Of a stretch of DNA of 64,000 bases, positions 54,015-63,736 are shown piece after piece. Numbering within the stretch: the stretch's first letter is position 1; every line of letters begins with the position of its first letter. Made by a program: the position numbers and the translations under genes. Where the stretch lies: NCBI RefSeq assembly GCF_009729035.1, contig NZ_CP045483.1:1923070-1987069 (forward strand). Reading direction: 5' to 3'. This stretch comes from Stygiolobus azoricus (lineage in GTDB: Archaea > Thermoproteota > Thermoprotei_A > Sulfolobales > Sulfolobaceae). The notes under the pieces were generated by a model. It worked only from the letters and a program-made list of their open reading frames with translations, did not search any database and was not told the DNA's origin.

Positions 54015-55538
54015 TTACAAGTACTCCCATATTCCCTTTCCTTTGTAGTTATATACCACTGTTTTGTAAGCCGTCACATATTCAATAGTATATCCTATAC
54101 CTTCTCTCCCTATCCCAGAATCCTTCCTCCCGCCAAAGGGGAAGTAACCTATACCATGCTTGGGGTAGTCGTTTATGTAAACCGCACCTACCTCGAGCAT
54201 TCTTACTGCCTTTCTTATTTTATTTATATCATTTCCAAAGACTGCCGCGTCTAGTCCGTACCTCCTACCGTTAGATAATTCTATTGCCTCCTCTATATTG
54301 TTTACTTTAGTAAGTACTGCAATTGATAAAAATACTTCTTTTTTATATAAATACAAGTCCTTTACTTTTGATTTATCGATCTCAATAAGCGTTGGCTCAA
54401 TATAAGTTGGACCAAGCCTTTTTCCTCCGTAAAGTATAACCCCTCCTTTGCTTACTGCATCTTTTACTGCAAACTCGAATTCGTCCACGGTCTTAGGATC
54501 AATCACAGGCCCCACAGTGACTCCTTCTTGTCTCGGATCTCCTACTTTCACCTTCCTTAACTCCTCTACTAAATTCTCCTTTAGTTTATCATATATTGGT
54601 TCTTCCGCAAATATGAACTTTATCGAGTCACATCTCTGCCCTGAATAGCTCGTTATACCGGTGACTATTTTCTGGGCTGAGACTTTCGGATCAGCGTCAG
54701 CCATAACTAATGCAGAATCACCACCTCCGAGTTCCATAACGTATTGCTTTATTCCACCTATTTTCATTACATGCTCCCCCGTCTCGGTACTTCCCGTGAG
54801 TGAAATAACACCTATCCTTTTGTCCTGAACTATCTTGTCCATTTCTTTGCCCGGTATAGTGATTACCGCTAAAGCCTCTTTCGGAAAACCTGCCATCTCC
54901 GCAAGTTTTGCGAACATTATCGCTGGTAGGGGAGTGGCAGTTGCCGGTTTAAGAATAAAGGCATTCCCTGCTACGGTTGAGTATACGAACTTATTCACCA
55001 CGTCGAAAAGAGGGTAATTAAAGGGAGTAATGGCTAAGACTATACCTAAAGGTTCCCTTCTCACTATTGCCTCAGCCTCCAAACTTTCGGTACTCCAATC
55101 ACCCGGGACGTACTCACCGTAAAGTTTTCTTACATCTAAATCAGCCCTCTCTAACCTCTCAATAGCTGCATTAACTTCTCCATTTGCAGCTGAAGGGGTC
55201 TTTCCGTTACCGATTACTAACACGTCTACAAAGTCCTGCCTGAATTTTTCCAGTAAAGAAGCCAGTGTGTGGAATACCTTTAGCCTCTTCTCCCCTGGCA
55301 TGTCCCTTATTTCCCACCTGCCCTTTGTGTAAAGCGTCTGTAAAGCCATGTCAACCATTTCATAATTCAACTTAGGGACTCTTGCGTAAACCTCTAAGTC
55401 TATGGGAGATTTTACTTCTTCCAGGTCTTTCGTTGATGTCCAGATTCCAGCTATATACGTCTTAAAGGAAAGCACGCCATCTGAGTCCACTGTGTATATA
55501 TCTCTAAGTTCGCCTAATAGCTCTCCAAGTTTTGCCAT
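54015..55538 (-). CDS. gapN: Non-phosphorylating glyceraldehyde-3-phosphate dehydrogenase
   Basis: 507 residues, ALDH superfamily. Catalytic Cys303 in SYSGQRCDS, general base Glu269 in MELGGGDSA, cofactor site [14 protein letters not shown] (about 171-184). The N-terminal [14 protein letters not shown] and [10 protein letters not shown] pattern resemble archaeal GAPN, which converts GAP straight to 3-phosphoglycerate with NAD(P)+. Together with kdgA and kdgK it completes the semi-phosphorylative Entner-Doudoroff sequence in the same neighbourhood. ATG 55538 follows an AATAAATTATCTTT leader. Confidence 0.88.
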   Translation of the reverse strand: MAKLGELLGELRDIYTVDSDGVLSFKTYIAGIWTSTKDLEEVKSPIDLEVYARVPKLNYEMVDMALQTLYTKGRWEIRDMPGEKRLKVFHTLASLLEKFRQDFVDVLVIGNGKTPSAANGEVNAAIERLERADLDVRKLYGEYVPGDWSTESLEAEAIVRREPLGIVLAITPFNYPLFDVVNKFVYSTVAGNAFILKPATATPLPAIMFAKLAEMAGFPKEALAVITIPGKEMDKIVQDKRIGVISLTGSTETGEHVMKIGGIKQYVMELGGGDSALVMADADPKVSAQKIVTGITSYSGQRCDSIKFIFAEEPIYDKLKENLVEELRKVKVGDPRQEGVTVGPVIDPKTVDEFEFAVKDAVSKGGVILYGGKRLGPTYIEPTLIEIDKSKVKDLYLYKKEVFLSIAVLTKVNNIEEAIELSNGRRYGLDAAVFGNDINKIRKAVRMLEVGAVYINDYPKHGIGYFPFGGRKDSGIGREGIGYTIEYVTAYKTVVYNYKGKGIWEYL

Positions 55539-55715
55539 AAAGATAATTTATTCATTATTCATTAAAATCATTTTTCAGTCCTCCGGTATAGAAATTAGAA
55601 TCTCAAATTACCAATCCTGAATCGTTCAAATTATTTTAAGTAATTAGAAATTGTTCACCTTCAAACCATGATTAGATACTAAGGATTTATAAAGTACTAC
55701 ATATAATTTAAACTT

Positions 55716-57677
55716 ATGGCTGATAGGGAAATAAAAGGGGGAGCAAGAGACTTCGGAATCAAATCAGATAAGATGCTAAGAAAATCTCTAAATAAGTTCG
55801 AATTATTATACCTCTCCTTAGGAGGAGTAATAGGTTCAGGGTGGTTGTTCGCTTCACTGGCCACTGGTACATATGCTGGTGGTTCTGCAATCTTATCATG
55901 GATAATTGCAGGAATCCTAGTAATGTTTGTAGGTTTAGCTTACGCTGAGCTCAGTGCTGCAATACCGAAATCCGGAGGGATAACTAGATACCCGCACTAT
56001 ACTCATGGAGGTTTAGTAGGTTACATGATGACTTGGGCTTATTTCCTATCAGCCTCTTCGGTACCGGCTATTGAAGCGGCCGCAGCTATTGAGTATATAG
56101 CCTCATATTACCCGCAATTAATTACTACAGGAACTTCTTTTAACGGGTCTACTATAACAATACTAACACCTGAAGGAATAGCACTCGCAGGTCTACTATT
56201 GCTTTTCTTCTTCTTCCTAAACTACGCAGGTGTTAACATCCTAGGTAAGGTGATACATGGAGTAGGCTGGTGGAAGTTATTAGTCCCAGCATTAACTATT
56301 GTACTCCTTTTAATATTCGACTTTCATCCTGAAAACTTTACAGCTGGTGGAGGTTTCTTCCCATCACCTTCCTACGTAAAGGGAGGAAGTAGTGGTATTT
56401 ATGGATTTAACGCTGTACTTTACGCAATACCCACTACTGGAGTTGTGTTCTCTTACTTGGGCTTCAGGCAGTCTATAGAATACGGAGGAGAAGGTAAAAA
56501 TCCTAAGAAAGATATACCTTTTGCAGTAATTGGTTCGTTATTAATTGCCCTACTACTCTATACACTGTTACAAGTAGCTTTCATAGGCGGAATTGACTGG
56601 AACAAATTATATCTAAATGAGTCAGGAAAGCTAGTCCCAGTAGCAGTTGGTAATTGGAGTGCACTATCTACAGCTGTAACAACCAGTGGTGCAGCGATAG
56701 CGAGCGGTCCATTTTTATCATTGTTCCAATTGGCACCCGTGGCTGGAGCCATTGCTGGGTTATTTGCTATTTGGGGTATAATATTAACAATAGATGCTGT
56801 TGTTTCTCCATCGGGTACTGGAATTATTTATACTGGGACTTCCACGAGGACTCTTTACGCCTTTGCAAGTAACGGCTACTTACCAGAGATATTCCTTAAG
56901 TTAGGAAGGACTAAGGTTCCAGTGTTCTCTCTAATTGCCGCATTAATTATAGGGTTCATATTCTTACTGCCCTTCCCGTCATGGTATGCCCTAGTGTCTT
57001 TCATATCCTCAGCTACAGTGTTAACTTACATAATGGGAGGAATTGGCCTAGCTGTGTTAAGGAAGCACGCACCAGAGTTAAATAGACCCTTCAAACTGCC
57101 TGCCGCATCAATAATAGCTCCATTAGCAACTTTAGCTGCTGGTCTGATAGTATATTGGTCAGGATTTGCTACACTATTCTACCTGTATACTGCTATTACA
57201 ATAGGTTTACCATTATTCTTCGGGTATTATGCATACAAAGTATTGAAAGTGAACAAGACTATTTCCGCCTTAATGGGGATTGTAAATATTGTAGTTTCTT
57301 TAGGAATTGCAATATATTTCTTTAACGCAACATCAGGAGTTTCGATACCTAATAATACAGCGTTCGCAATTTACATGGTTATTTATGCTGCTTTATTATT
57401 GGGTAACGTAGCCATCCTTAGCTTGTCCGTAAAGAGCGAGACTATTAAGAGAGAGATAAATGCTGGTTGGTGGTTAGTAGGCTTCTTTATATCAATATAT
57501 ATACTATCCTACATCGGACCATTCGGCCTAAATACAATAATACCATTCCCAGAGGACACGATAATAGCCGCTGTGGTAATATTACTGTTCTACTTCGCAG
57601 CTGTTTATAGCGGCTTCAGGACTGAGGCAATAGAGGAAATATTAAGCGAGACTTCCGAGCTGCCTCCACAAAGGTGA
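55716..57677 (+). CDS. Large APC-superfamily amino acid permease
   Basis: 653 residues, longer than the usual 420-500. A polar N-terminus (1-25) precedes helix 1 with LSLGGVIGSGWLFASLATG, and SKSGGITRYPHYTHGGLVGYMMTWAY is the loop before helix 3. Twelve core helices are followed by extra C-terminal ones (about 520-635), giving 14 or so. External loops hold a few N-glycosylation sites (NGS, NES, NWS). Amino acid or amine uptake is the family role; the exact substrate is unknown. ATG 55716 lies 25-30 nt after a TATA-like TACATATAATTTAAAC. Confidence 0.8.
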   Translation: MADREIKGGARDFGIKSDKMLRKSLNKFELLYLSLGGVIGSGWLFASLATGTYAGGSAILSWIIAGILVMFVGLAYAELSAAIPKSGGITRYPHYTHGGLVGYMMTWAYFLSASSVPAIEAAAAIEYIASYYPQLITTGTSFNGSTITILTPEGIALAGLLLLFFFFLNYAGVNILGKVIHGVGWWKLLVPALTIVLLLIFDFHPENFTAGGGFFPSPSYVKGGSSGIYGFNAVLYAIPTTGVVFSYLGFRQSIEYGGEGKNPKKDIPFAVIGSLLIALLLYTLLQVAFIGGIDWNKLYLNESGKLVPVAVGNWSALSTAVTTSGAAIASGPFLSLFQLAPVAGAIAGLFAIWGIILTIDAVVSPSGTGIIYTGTSTRTLYAFASNGYLPEIFLKLGRTKVPVFSLIAALIIGFIFLLPFPSWYALVSFISSATVLTYIMGGIGLAVLRKHAPELNRPFKLPAASIIAPLATLAAGLIVYWSGFATLFYLYTAITIGLPLFFGYYAYKVLKVNKTISALMGIVNIVVSLGIAIYFFNATSGVSIPNNTAFAIYMVIYAALLLGNVAILSLSVKSETIKREINAGWWLVGFFISIYILSYIGPFGLNTIIPFPEDTIIAAVVILLFYFAAVYSGFRTEAIEEILSETSELPPQR

Positions 57678-57852
57678 AAGCTTTACGAAGAACCCCCTTA
57701 TAGTTTTGTTTCTTTTTTTATATTATTTAAAACCGATTTATGATAGTATAGTCATTGCTCTTGTTTTAATATTTCTCTCTTTAATACTTCTCTCCCTAGC
57801 TATTTTTTTCGTTCTGAAAAGTTTTTAAAACTGTGATTTTTAAAAACTAGAT

Positions 57853-60800
57853 ATGAATTTAAGATTATTGTTAACTTTACTCTTGATCACTATTTTTCTC
57901 CAAGATCTTATTACGTTCATTCCTATCTCTTCAACACACGTGTTAACCCCTAAGGTTTACGCTAGAGACCCTACCTATTATCCCATTGGAGTCTCATCTA
58001 ACGGCATTAGTCCCTCTGGGGTTAAAGTAGTAGTTCAGACTAATTCTGTAATGGGTTATGCATATATAGGATCACTATCTACAAGTGGTGCTTCTCTGCA
58101 GCTGAATGTGATGTTAGTAATGAGCTCCTTAAGTAACTTCCAAGAGTATTGGATACAGAATGTAATACAATTCGAAGGATCCCAAATGCGTTTCATAGAC
58201 AATATTTGGAACTTTACAGCATATGGTGCTGGATTAAATCCAGCATATATATCTGGTAATGGCCAATTGACGACAACAACCACAAATAATGGTCAAGTAG
58301 TGTCATTTTACTACTATTCAACACCTTATCATTCCTTCTCAACTCCCATGTCATTGTTACTTTTCATAAACGTGTCTAAGATCTCAGATGGGGCAGAGGT
58401 TTGTATAGGATATGAGATGGGTGGTTCTTATGTTAAATATGATACCGTGATAATAAAATTAAACAATATCAATAATGCCTATATCTTAGTAGCACCACAA
58501 TTAACCGGAAACGGAGAGCAATTTGATGTCGAGCTAGTCTGGGGAGGGTTCTCTAACGGGTCTACAGCTACCTTTTCCGCAATGAAATCACAACTAGCTA
58601 TATATTACAAGGTTACGGGAACTAATTTATACTCACCTTTCCCAGAAGTTTATAATTACGGTTTTGATACTGCAGAAACTTCATCTAACATACAAGCAAC
58701 CTTGGGTAATAACAGTATGGTCTGTGTGACTATCGGCAATCCAAACCCGTCCTATTTAACAAGCTATTTTACACCTTTGATCCCAGGGTGGACATTAGTT
58801 ACAGTACTCTCAAACCACTACTACTTGGTTAACGGGTATAATACTACAGCAAATGTACCTTATAACACTCAAGAACCGAGTTACGGAGAGCCCTATTACA
58901 TATCTTATACCTCACCCTCTAATATTACCATACAACTCCCTGTGCTCAACACAACATTTTACCGCTATTTGCCAGTAAGCAAGGTACTAAATAGTAGTAG
59001 TGGTGGTAGTTATAATACTACTAATAACATAATTACTCTGTCAAACGGCTATTATCAAGTGATTGTAAGTTATATCCAAATACCTAACTTATTTAAGGTT
59101 ACAATTAATGTTCCCATGTGGGGATTATTAAACGGTACTCCCGCACTCATCAAATCTGGTGAATACTATTACGGAGAAGTAATAGAATTACCCATATACA
59201 ATTACACTATAATAGGACCGGGGGAAAGAGAACTTCTAATTCCTAACGTTACATACATAGTAGTTACGACTAACATAACAATACACGTAACCGTAGTTTT
59301 ACAGTACTTGGTGAATATTAAGACTGAGTACCCCCTAATGGTTGAAGTCAACGGGAAAACATTTAACGTAACTGGGAACCACTGGTTCAACTCATCTTCA
59401 ACAGTAGTAATCCCACCACAATATTATTACTTATCAGCGGGTGTGAGAGAGGAATTAGTAAATCCCACCAGCTTCATTGTAAGTCAACCAAACATAAACT
59501 ACACAGCCTCATGGATAACACAATACAGATTAATAGTAAACTCCCCCCTGCCATTATACGAACTAGTTAATGGGATTAATATGACTGCTACGCACATACA
59601 ATGGATAAACGAGAGCTCGAGAGTCATCATACCTCCACAAATTTACTACAGCTCGAAAACAGAGAGGTGGATCCTTACTAACTACCTTAACATAACAATG
59701 AATTCGCCAGTTAATTTCACAGCGAGATTCTTATTACAGTTCTACGTCATAGTACCTTACAAGGCGTTAGCGGAAGTAAACGGGAGTTACCAGAACATAA
59801 CCTCAGGATGGTATAATAATGGAACAGTGATAACGGTGCCGAGTAAATACTACTATATTTCAAATGACGAAAGAGTAGTATATTACATCCCAACTCCTTT
59901 CAAGATCACTATTAACTCATCTATGACGATCACAATATTCTCTAGTTACCAATACTACGTAAGTATAAACAGAGAGTTAGAAGGGTATGTAAATGGGACT
60001 TTAATGAATATTACAAGCGGGTGGTATAATAACGGAACTACTATAGTGTTTAAGATAGCCTATTACGATTTTATTTCACCCAGCGAGAGGATAGTATATT
60101 CTCCCAACATTACTTACGTGATCGTCAATAAGCCCATAATCATAGAAGTGCCATTAGTTAAACAGTTCCTTATAAACGTCATTTCTCCATACCCGATAAA
60201 AGGCATAGTAAATGGGATGAGCATAAACTTTACTACAGGATGGTACGACTCAGGACTTTCAATATATGTTCCGGTTCAATACTATTACGTTAACAACTAT
60301 AGCAGGTATGTCCTGATTAATAATATGACAATAACGGTCGAATCTCCCATGAACTTTACAGCTATTTGGAGACTACAGTTCTACGTTAATGCCAGTTCAA
60401 ATTACCCGGTGTTAGCCCTTGTTGATGGTCACCTCGTCAACTTAACTAAAGGATGGTATTTCAACGGAAGTGAGATACAGATTGTGAGTAATGTAACTTA
60501 TCCAATAAATAGTACAGTAAGGTATGCTATACTCTCTGTATTACCTTCCTCAAACTTTACATTAACAAAGCCTACCTCAATTACAGTAACTTATTACCCA
60601 CAATACTTGGTCACGATAAACGGACAGAAGTCATGGTACTTCAAGGGCAGTGAAATAAGGTTATATACTACAGTTCCCTTTTTCGAGAGTGTAAGGTGGA
60701 ATGGGACATATAATTTACCGAATGGAGCTGTAATCATAGTAAATAAGCCCATAGTGGAAAATGCTGTAGTTTCTATTAATCTAGTCAATGTAGCGTCTGT

Positions 60801-60858
60801 GATATTAATGATAATCTCCACACTTTTAATATTATTTGCGGTGATTAAAAGAAGATAA
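57853..60858 (+). CDS. Large thermopsin-family surface protein with C-terminal repeats
   Basis: 1001 residues. Signal segment about 4-22. A thermopsin domain (about 35-320) has YPIGVSSNGISPSG, ASLQLNVMLVMSS, YWIQNVIQFEG and RFIDNIWNFTAYG. From about 415 to 960 there are some seven units of 75-80 residues, each with a beta strand, a VNG...N(I/L)T.GWYNNG core and a YYY.S..ER(V/Y) strand. A membrane anchor (about 973-997) ends in IKRR. About thirty N-glycosylation sequons indicate an outside location. It is a paralogue of the 976-residue protein at 15.8 kb. The acid protease role is by family; the repeats may span the S-layer. Confidence 0.8.
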   Translation: MNLRLLLTLLLITIFLQDLITFIPISSTHVLTPKVYARDPTYYPIGVSSNGISPSGVKVVVQTNSVMGYAYIGSLSTSGASLQLNVMLVMSSLSNFQEYWIQNVIQFEGSQMRFIDNIWNFTAYGAGLNPAYISGNGQLTTTTTNNGQVVSFYYYSTPYHSFSTPMSLLLFINVSKISDGAEVCIGYEMGGSYVKYDTVIIKLNNINNAYILVAPQLTGNGEQFDVELVWGGFSNGSTATFSAMKSQLAIYYKVTGTNLYSPFPEVYNYGFDTAETSSNIQATLGNNSMVCVTIGNPNPSYLTSYFTPLIPGWTLVTVLSNHYYLVNGYNTTANVPYNTQEPSYGEPYYISYTSPSNITIQLPVLNTTFYRYLPVSKVLNSSSGGSYNTTNNIITLSNGYYQVIVSYIQIPNLFKVTINVPMWGLLNGTPALIKSGEYYYGEVIELPIYNYTIIGPGERELLIPNVTYIVVTTNITIHVTVVLQYLVNIKTEYPLMVEVNGKTFNVTGNHWFNSSSTVVIPPQYYYLSAGVREELVNPTSFIVSQPNINYTASWITQYRLIVNSPLPLYELVNGINMTATHIQWINESSRVIIPPQIYYSSKTERWILTNYLNITMNSPVNFTARFLLQFYVIVPYKALAEVNGSYQNITSGWYNNGTVITVPSKYYYISNDERVVYYIPTPFKITINSSMTITIFSSYQYYVSINRELEGYVNGTLMNITSGWYNNGTTIVFKIAYYDFISPSERIVYSPNITYVIVNKPIIIEVPLVKQFLINVISPYPIKGIVNGMSINFTTGWYDSGLSIYVPVQYYYVNNYSRYVLINNMTITVESPMNFTAIWRLQFYVNASSNYPVLALVDGHLVNLTKGWYFNGSEIQIVSNVTYPINSTVRYAILSVLPSSNFTLTKPTSITVTYYPQYLVTINGQKSWYFKGSEIRLYTTVPFFESVRWNGTYNLPNGAVIIVNKPIVENAVVSINLVNVASVILMIISTLLILFAVIKRR

Positions 60859-60920
60859 GGAGGAAGAAAGTTTTTTAGTCAAAACTAAACTAAGGATAAT
60901 CATTTAAACGAGATATTATA

Positions 60921-61784
60921 TTGAGTTTTATGAACTTTACACTGACTTTTCTCTCTCTATATCTTATAAGTATGGCTATAGGAAGGAAAGTCAAGCTGCC
61001 TTCAGCAGTCACAGAAACTATAGTGCTAGTCTTGATATTCACTATTTCCTATTGGGGAGGCGTTACAATTCCAGTCAAAGAGATTGCTAGCGTTCTATTA
61101 ATATCTCTAATTATGGCAACCTTGTTAATTCTCATAACATATGTTATAGGCTTATTCTTTATACACAAAGTTCATTTATACCCTACGAAAGTTAACTTGA
61201 GAATGCAAATAAAATATATTATACCTTTGGTCTTAGGCTTAATCTTAGGACTTGGAGTCAAGTTTGAGTTACCTTTTACCTCCATCATAGACTACGAGCT
61301 ATACTTACTAGCTGTAATTATAGGTATTGAGATAGGCAGGAGCTTTAACATAGGATTACTCAAGAGGACTACGATGCTAGCGATCTTAGCAGTTGTTGTT
61401 AACGTGGTAGGAGCTATTATACTCTCTTTAGTCTTCTCTCCCTTTATCCCCTTGAAGGCGAGCTTAATGATAACCTTAGGGTCAGGTTGGTATTCGTATA
61501 CGGGGCCTTTTGTAGCTAAGTACTTCGATCCTGCTCTCGGCGTGATCGGTTTTCTTAGCAACTTCTTGAGAGAGCAATTAGCTTTCGTCTTGTTACCGAT
61601 CTTACTAAGAGTGAAGGCAACTCCCATAGGTGCTATAGCTATAGGAGGAGCTACGTCAATGGACGTAACTTTACCTCTATATGTGGACTTATTAGGAGGA
61701 GAATATGCTGTAGGGGCGATGATAAGCGGTTTTATTCTGACTTTACTAGTACCTATAATATTGCCTATTATCGCTTTACTGTGA
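60921..61784 (+). CDS. LysO-family (DUF340) lysine exporter-like protein
   Basis: 287 residues with eight hydrophobic segments in two halves. The central GLILGLGVKFELPFTSIIDYELYLLAVIIGIEIG and the later LGSGWYSYTGPFVAKYFDPALGVIGFLSNFLREQLAFVLLPIL are the LysO/YbjE hallmark; the second half continues with GGATSMDVTLPLY. Known members export lysine. The start ATG 60921 is followed by ATG 60930. It stands alone between the thermopsin gene and a convergent gene 10 bp away. A third pair of membrane helices forms the end. Confidence 0.85.
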   Translation: MSFMNFTLTFLSLYLISMAIGRKVKLPSAVTETIVLVLIFTISYWGGVTIPVKEIASVLLISLIMATLLILITYVIGLFFIHKVHLYPTKVNLRMQIKYIIPLVLGLILGLGVKFELPFTSIIDYELYLLAVIIGIEIGRSFNIGLLKRTTMLAILAVVVNVVGAIILSLVFSPFIPLKASLMITLGSGWYSYTGPFVAKYFDPALGVIGFLSNFLREQLAFVLLPILLRVKATPIGAIAIGGATSMDVTLPLYVDLLGGEYAVGAMISGFILTLLVPIILPIIALL

Positions 61785-61793
61785 TTAGAGACT

Positions 61794-62306
61794 CTACGGA
61801 GTTTCGAAGTTAAGCAACCTTATCCTCTTTACGAACTTACACTTTTGTAAAACTTTAAACTTATTTAACGATCTAGGTATAACGAGCTCATCCACTGACA
61901 CAATAGAGTCGATATATCTATCTAGAGTATCATCATCTACGTCCTCTAACACGAGTTTTTTAATGTTCCTGAACAATACGGGTTTACCGAGACTCACTAT
62001 CTCGTTCTTATTAGCCTCAAGTTCTTCAATGTCTGATATGACCACAACGTCCTTTCTAGCCTCTTTAAACCCCTCGATAAATGCACTACCTGTCTCCCTA
62101 GCCTTGTAAACTACATTATCGATCTTTTCCCCAGCTTTTCCCGCTAGTCCCAGAAAAGTACTCATAGCCTGGTTCATTATTTCCCCTACCGTCTTCCCGC
62201 TTTGTCTTGCGAGATTTACTATCCTGTTATAGAGATCTCTATCTACTCCCCTTACAGTAATGGTCTTCTTATTATTATTGTTTTGATCTTGAGGATTTGA
62301 AGACAT
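61794..62306 (-). CDS. Ribbon-helix-helix-like protein of unknown role
   Basis: 170 residues, no membrane segment. After a disordered N-terminus (SSNPQDQNNNNK), residues 14-52 (TITVRGVDRDLYNRIVNLAR, SGKTVGEIMNQAMSTFLG) have the strand-helix-helix pattern of MetJ/Arc-type DNA-binding proteins. A second, alpha/beta part (about 84-170) contains VVVISDIEELEANKNEIVSLG and a leucine-rich-repeat-like region (KKLVLEDVDDDTLDRYIDSI, VDELVIPRSLNKF). A transcriptional or chromatin role is inferred from the first domain only. The gene lies 56 bp after the trm10 start region on the same strand. Confidence 0.6.
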   Translation of the reverse strand: MSSNPQDQNNNNKKTITVRGVDRDLYNRIVNLARQSGKTVGEIMNQAMSTFLGLAGKAGEKIDNVVYKARETGSAFIEGFKEARKDVVVISDIEELEANKNEIVSLGKPVLFRNIKKLVLEDVDDDTLDRYIDSIVSVDELVIPRSLNKFKVLQKCKFVKRIRLLNFETP

Positions 62307-62361
62307 ATGTTAAAATTGTCATACTGTTTAATAAGTTTTACTGTAATACATGTTTAACAAA

Positions 62362-63225
62362 TCATGAGGTCATCCTCAGCCTCGATTTCACCATATGTAA
62401 AACCTTATCGTCAGCCCTTAACCACTTCAATTCCCTCTCCAAAATATCTAAACCTAACCTATGGACATCATACAAGATCCTAGCCACTTTATCAGCCTTT
62501 GACATCGTCGATATTATTGCCTCCTCTAAACTTTCACCCTCCTTCACCCTCAACACGATTTCAGCTATCTTGTTAAGTTCATCCGGGACTCCCACTATGG
62601 AATCCCTTAACTTTATCCTCACACGGGGGTACTCATATCCCCTCATTCTGGCTAACTCAGTAGTAGCGTGCTTTAACCTTCTTCCCTTATCTACAATTCC
62701 TCCCAAAATGAATACGTCAGAATTCCTTATTATCTCCTCGTTTGCATCAACATCACCGTAAGGGTCAAGTATTATTGTTTTTGCTTCGACCCTGAACTCG
62801 CTAACATTTATTGCCTTCCCTACCCTCACGTTCCCTACTATCACTAAATTACCGTCCCACCAGAACCTTCTTATGGTGTTCAGAGTCATATTTAGTTGGA
62901 CTAATGTTTTCTTCTTCTCTTCTTCAGTAAGAATATCAAATAGCCCGAGATCGACTACTATTTTGGGGAATTCTGGTGGGTTAGTTATTATGTTTTTACC
63001 TCCTTTTCTGAAAACACAATCACTCTTCTCACTCCCTCTACCCTTAAGGAGTTTTATACCCTCAACTTCCGCTACACTATTACCTTCCCTTTTTTCGTCC
63101 AATATACCATAACCCTTAACAAGCATTTTAACTGCTAATGTTTGTAAATCAGGTTTCTCATGACCTATGTGAATGGAATAATAACCTTGCTCCTTAAGTA
63201 ATCGGGAGAAGTAGTGAGAGAGCAT
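62362..63225 (-). CDS. trm10: tRNA position-9 purine N1-methyltransferase, Trm10 family
   Basis: 287 residues. The SPOUT domain (about 85-230) shows IVVDLGLFDILTEEEKKKTLVQ, VGNVRVGKA, then the knotted SAM-binding end FILGGIVDKGRRLKHATTELA and RVRIKLRDSIVGVPDELNKIAEIVL, which matches archaeal Trm10. The S. acidocaldarius enzyme makes m1A at tRNA position 9. N-terminal and C-terminal flanking domains are also present, as in that enzyme. ATG 63225 (MLSHYFSRLLKEQGYY). It may be co-transcribed with the ribbon-helix-helix-like gene downstream. Confidence 0.88.
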   Translation of the reverse strand: MLSHYFSRLLKEQGYYSIHIGHEKPDLQTLAVKMLVKGYGILDEKREGNSVAEVEGIKLLKGRGSEKSDCVFRKGGKNIITNPPEFPKIVVDLGLFDILTEEEKKKTLVQLNMTLNTIRRFWWDGNLVIVGNVRVGKAINVSEFRVEAKTIILDPYGDVDANEEIIRNSDVFILGGIVDKGRRLKHATTELARMRGYEYPRVRIKLRDSIVGVPDELNKIAEIVLRVKEGESLEEAIISTMSKADKVARILYDVHRLGLDILERELKWLRADDKVLHMVKSRLRMTS

Positions 63226-63258
63226 GATAATAAGGAAAAGGCAATTAAAATAAAACTT

Positions 63259-63720
63259 TTACGAAGTTATCGCGGTTTCATTTGGTAGTAACTCAACGAA
63301 AACAGTCGTGTTATACGCTGATATTTGAAGGATTAAGGGTAAGTTATAAGCGGCTTCTGGCACAGTAAAATTATAAATTAGAGGCTTGGGAATACCTCCA
63401 ACTACATAACCTTGTTGATTTATTGCTTGTACTTTTCCAGTTATATTTAATATCTTACCTTGATACATGTAATAAACCCCAGTTAGTACAAAATCTTGAC
63501 TCCCCCTATAAACTAGAATTAAATTATATTTGGGAATATCAGACGAATTATAATACACTATAACTTTACCTTCTTCAACTTGTAAATTGGCAACAGTTTG
63601 ATAATTTATGGGCTTAGACGACGGTGATGATATGTTGAGTAAATAAAACATGAGGGGTATCAATAAGGCTACTATTATTATGAGAGCAACGATAAAACCT
63701 ATGTATTCCGATTGTGCCCT
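63259..63720 (-). CDS. Type IV pilin-like protein with class III signal peptide
   Basis: 153 residues from GTG 63720, preceded by GGGGTGA (minus strand) 6 nt upstream. An upstream in-frame TTG (63762) would add residues that do not fit. The N-terminus MRAQSEYIGFIVALIIIVAL has the short charged leader, the RA|Q cleavage site expected for PibD, and the hydrophobic helix that builds the pilus core. The remaining beta-rich part carries several N-glycosylation sites. It lies 17 bp downstream of another surface-protein gene. Which pilus type (Ups, Aap or other) cannot be told. Confidence 0.75.
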   Translation of the reverse strand, partial: RAQSEYIGFIVALIIIVALLIPLMFYLLNISSPSSKPINYQTVANLQVEEGKVIVYYNSSDIPKYNLILVYRGSQDFVLTGVYYMYQGKILNITGKVQAINQQGYVVGGIPKPLIYNFTVPEAAYNLPLILQISAYNTTVFVELLPNETAITS

Positions 63721-63736
63721 CACGATATTCACCCCT

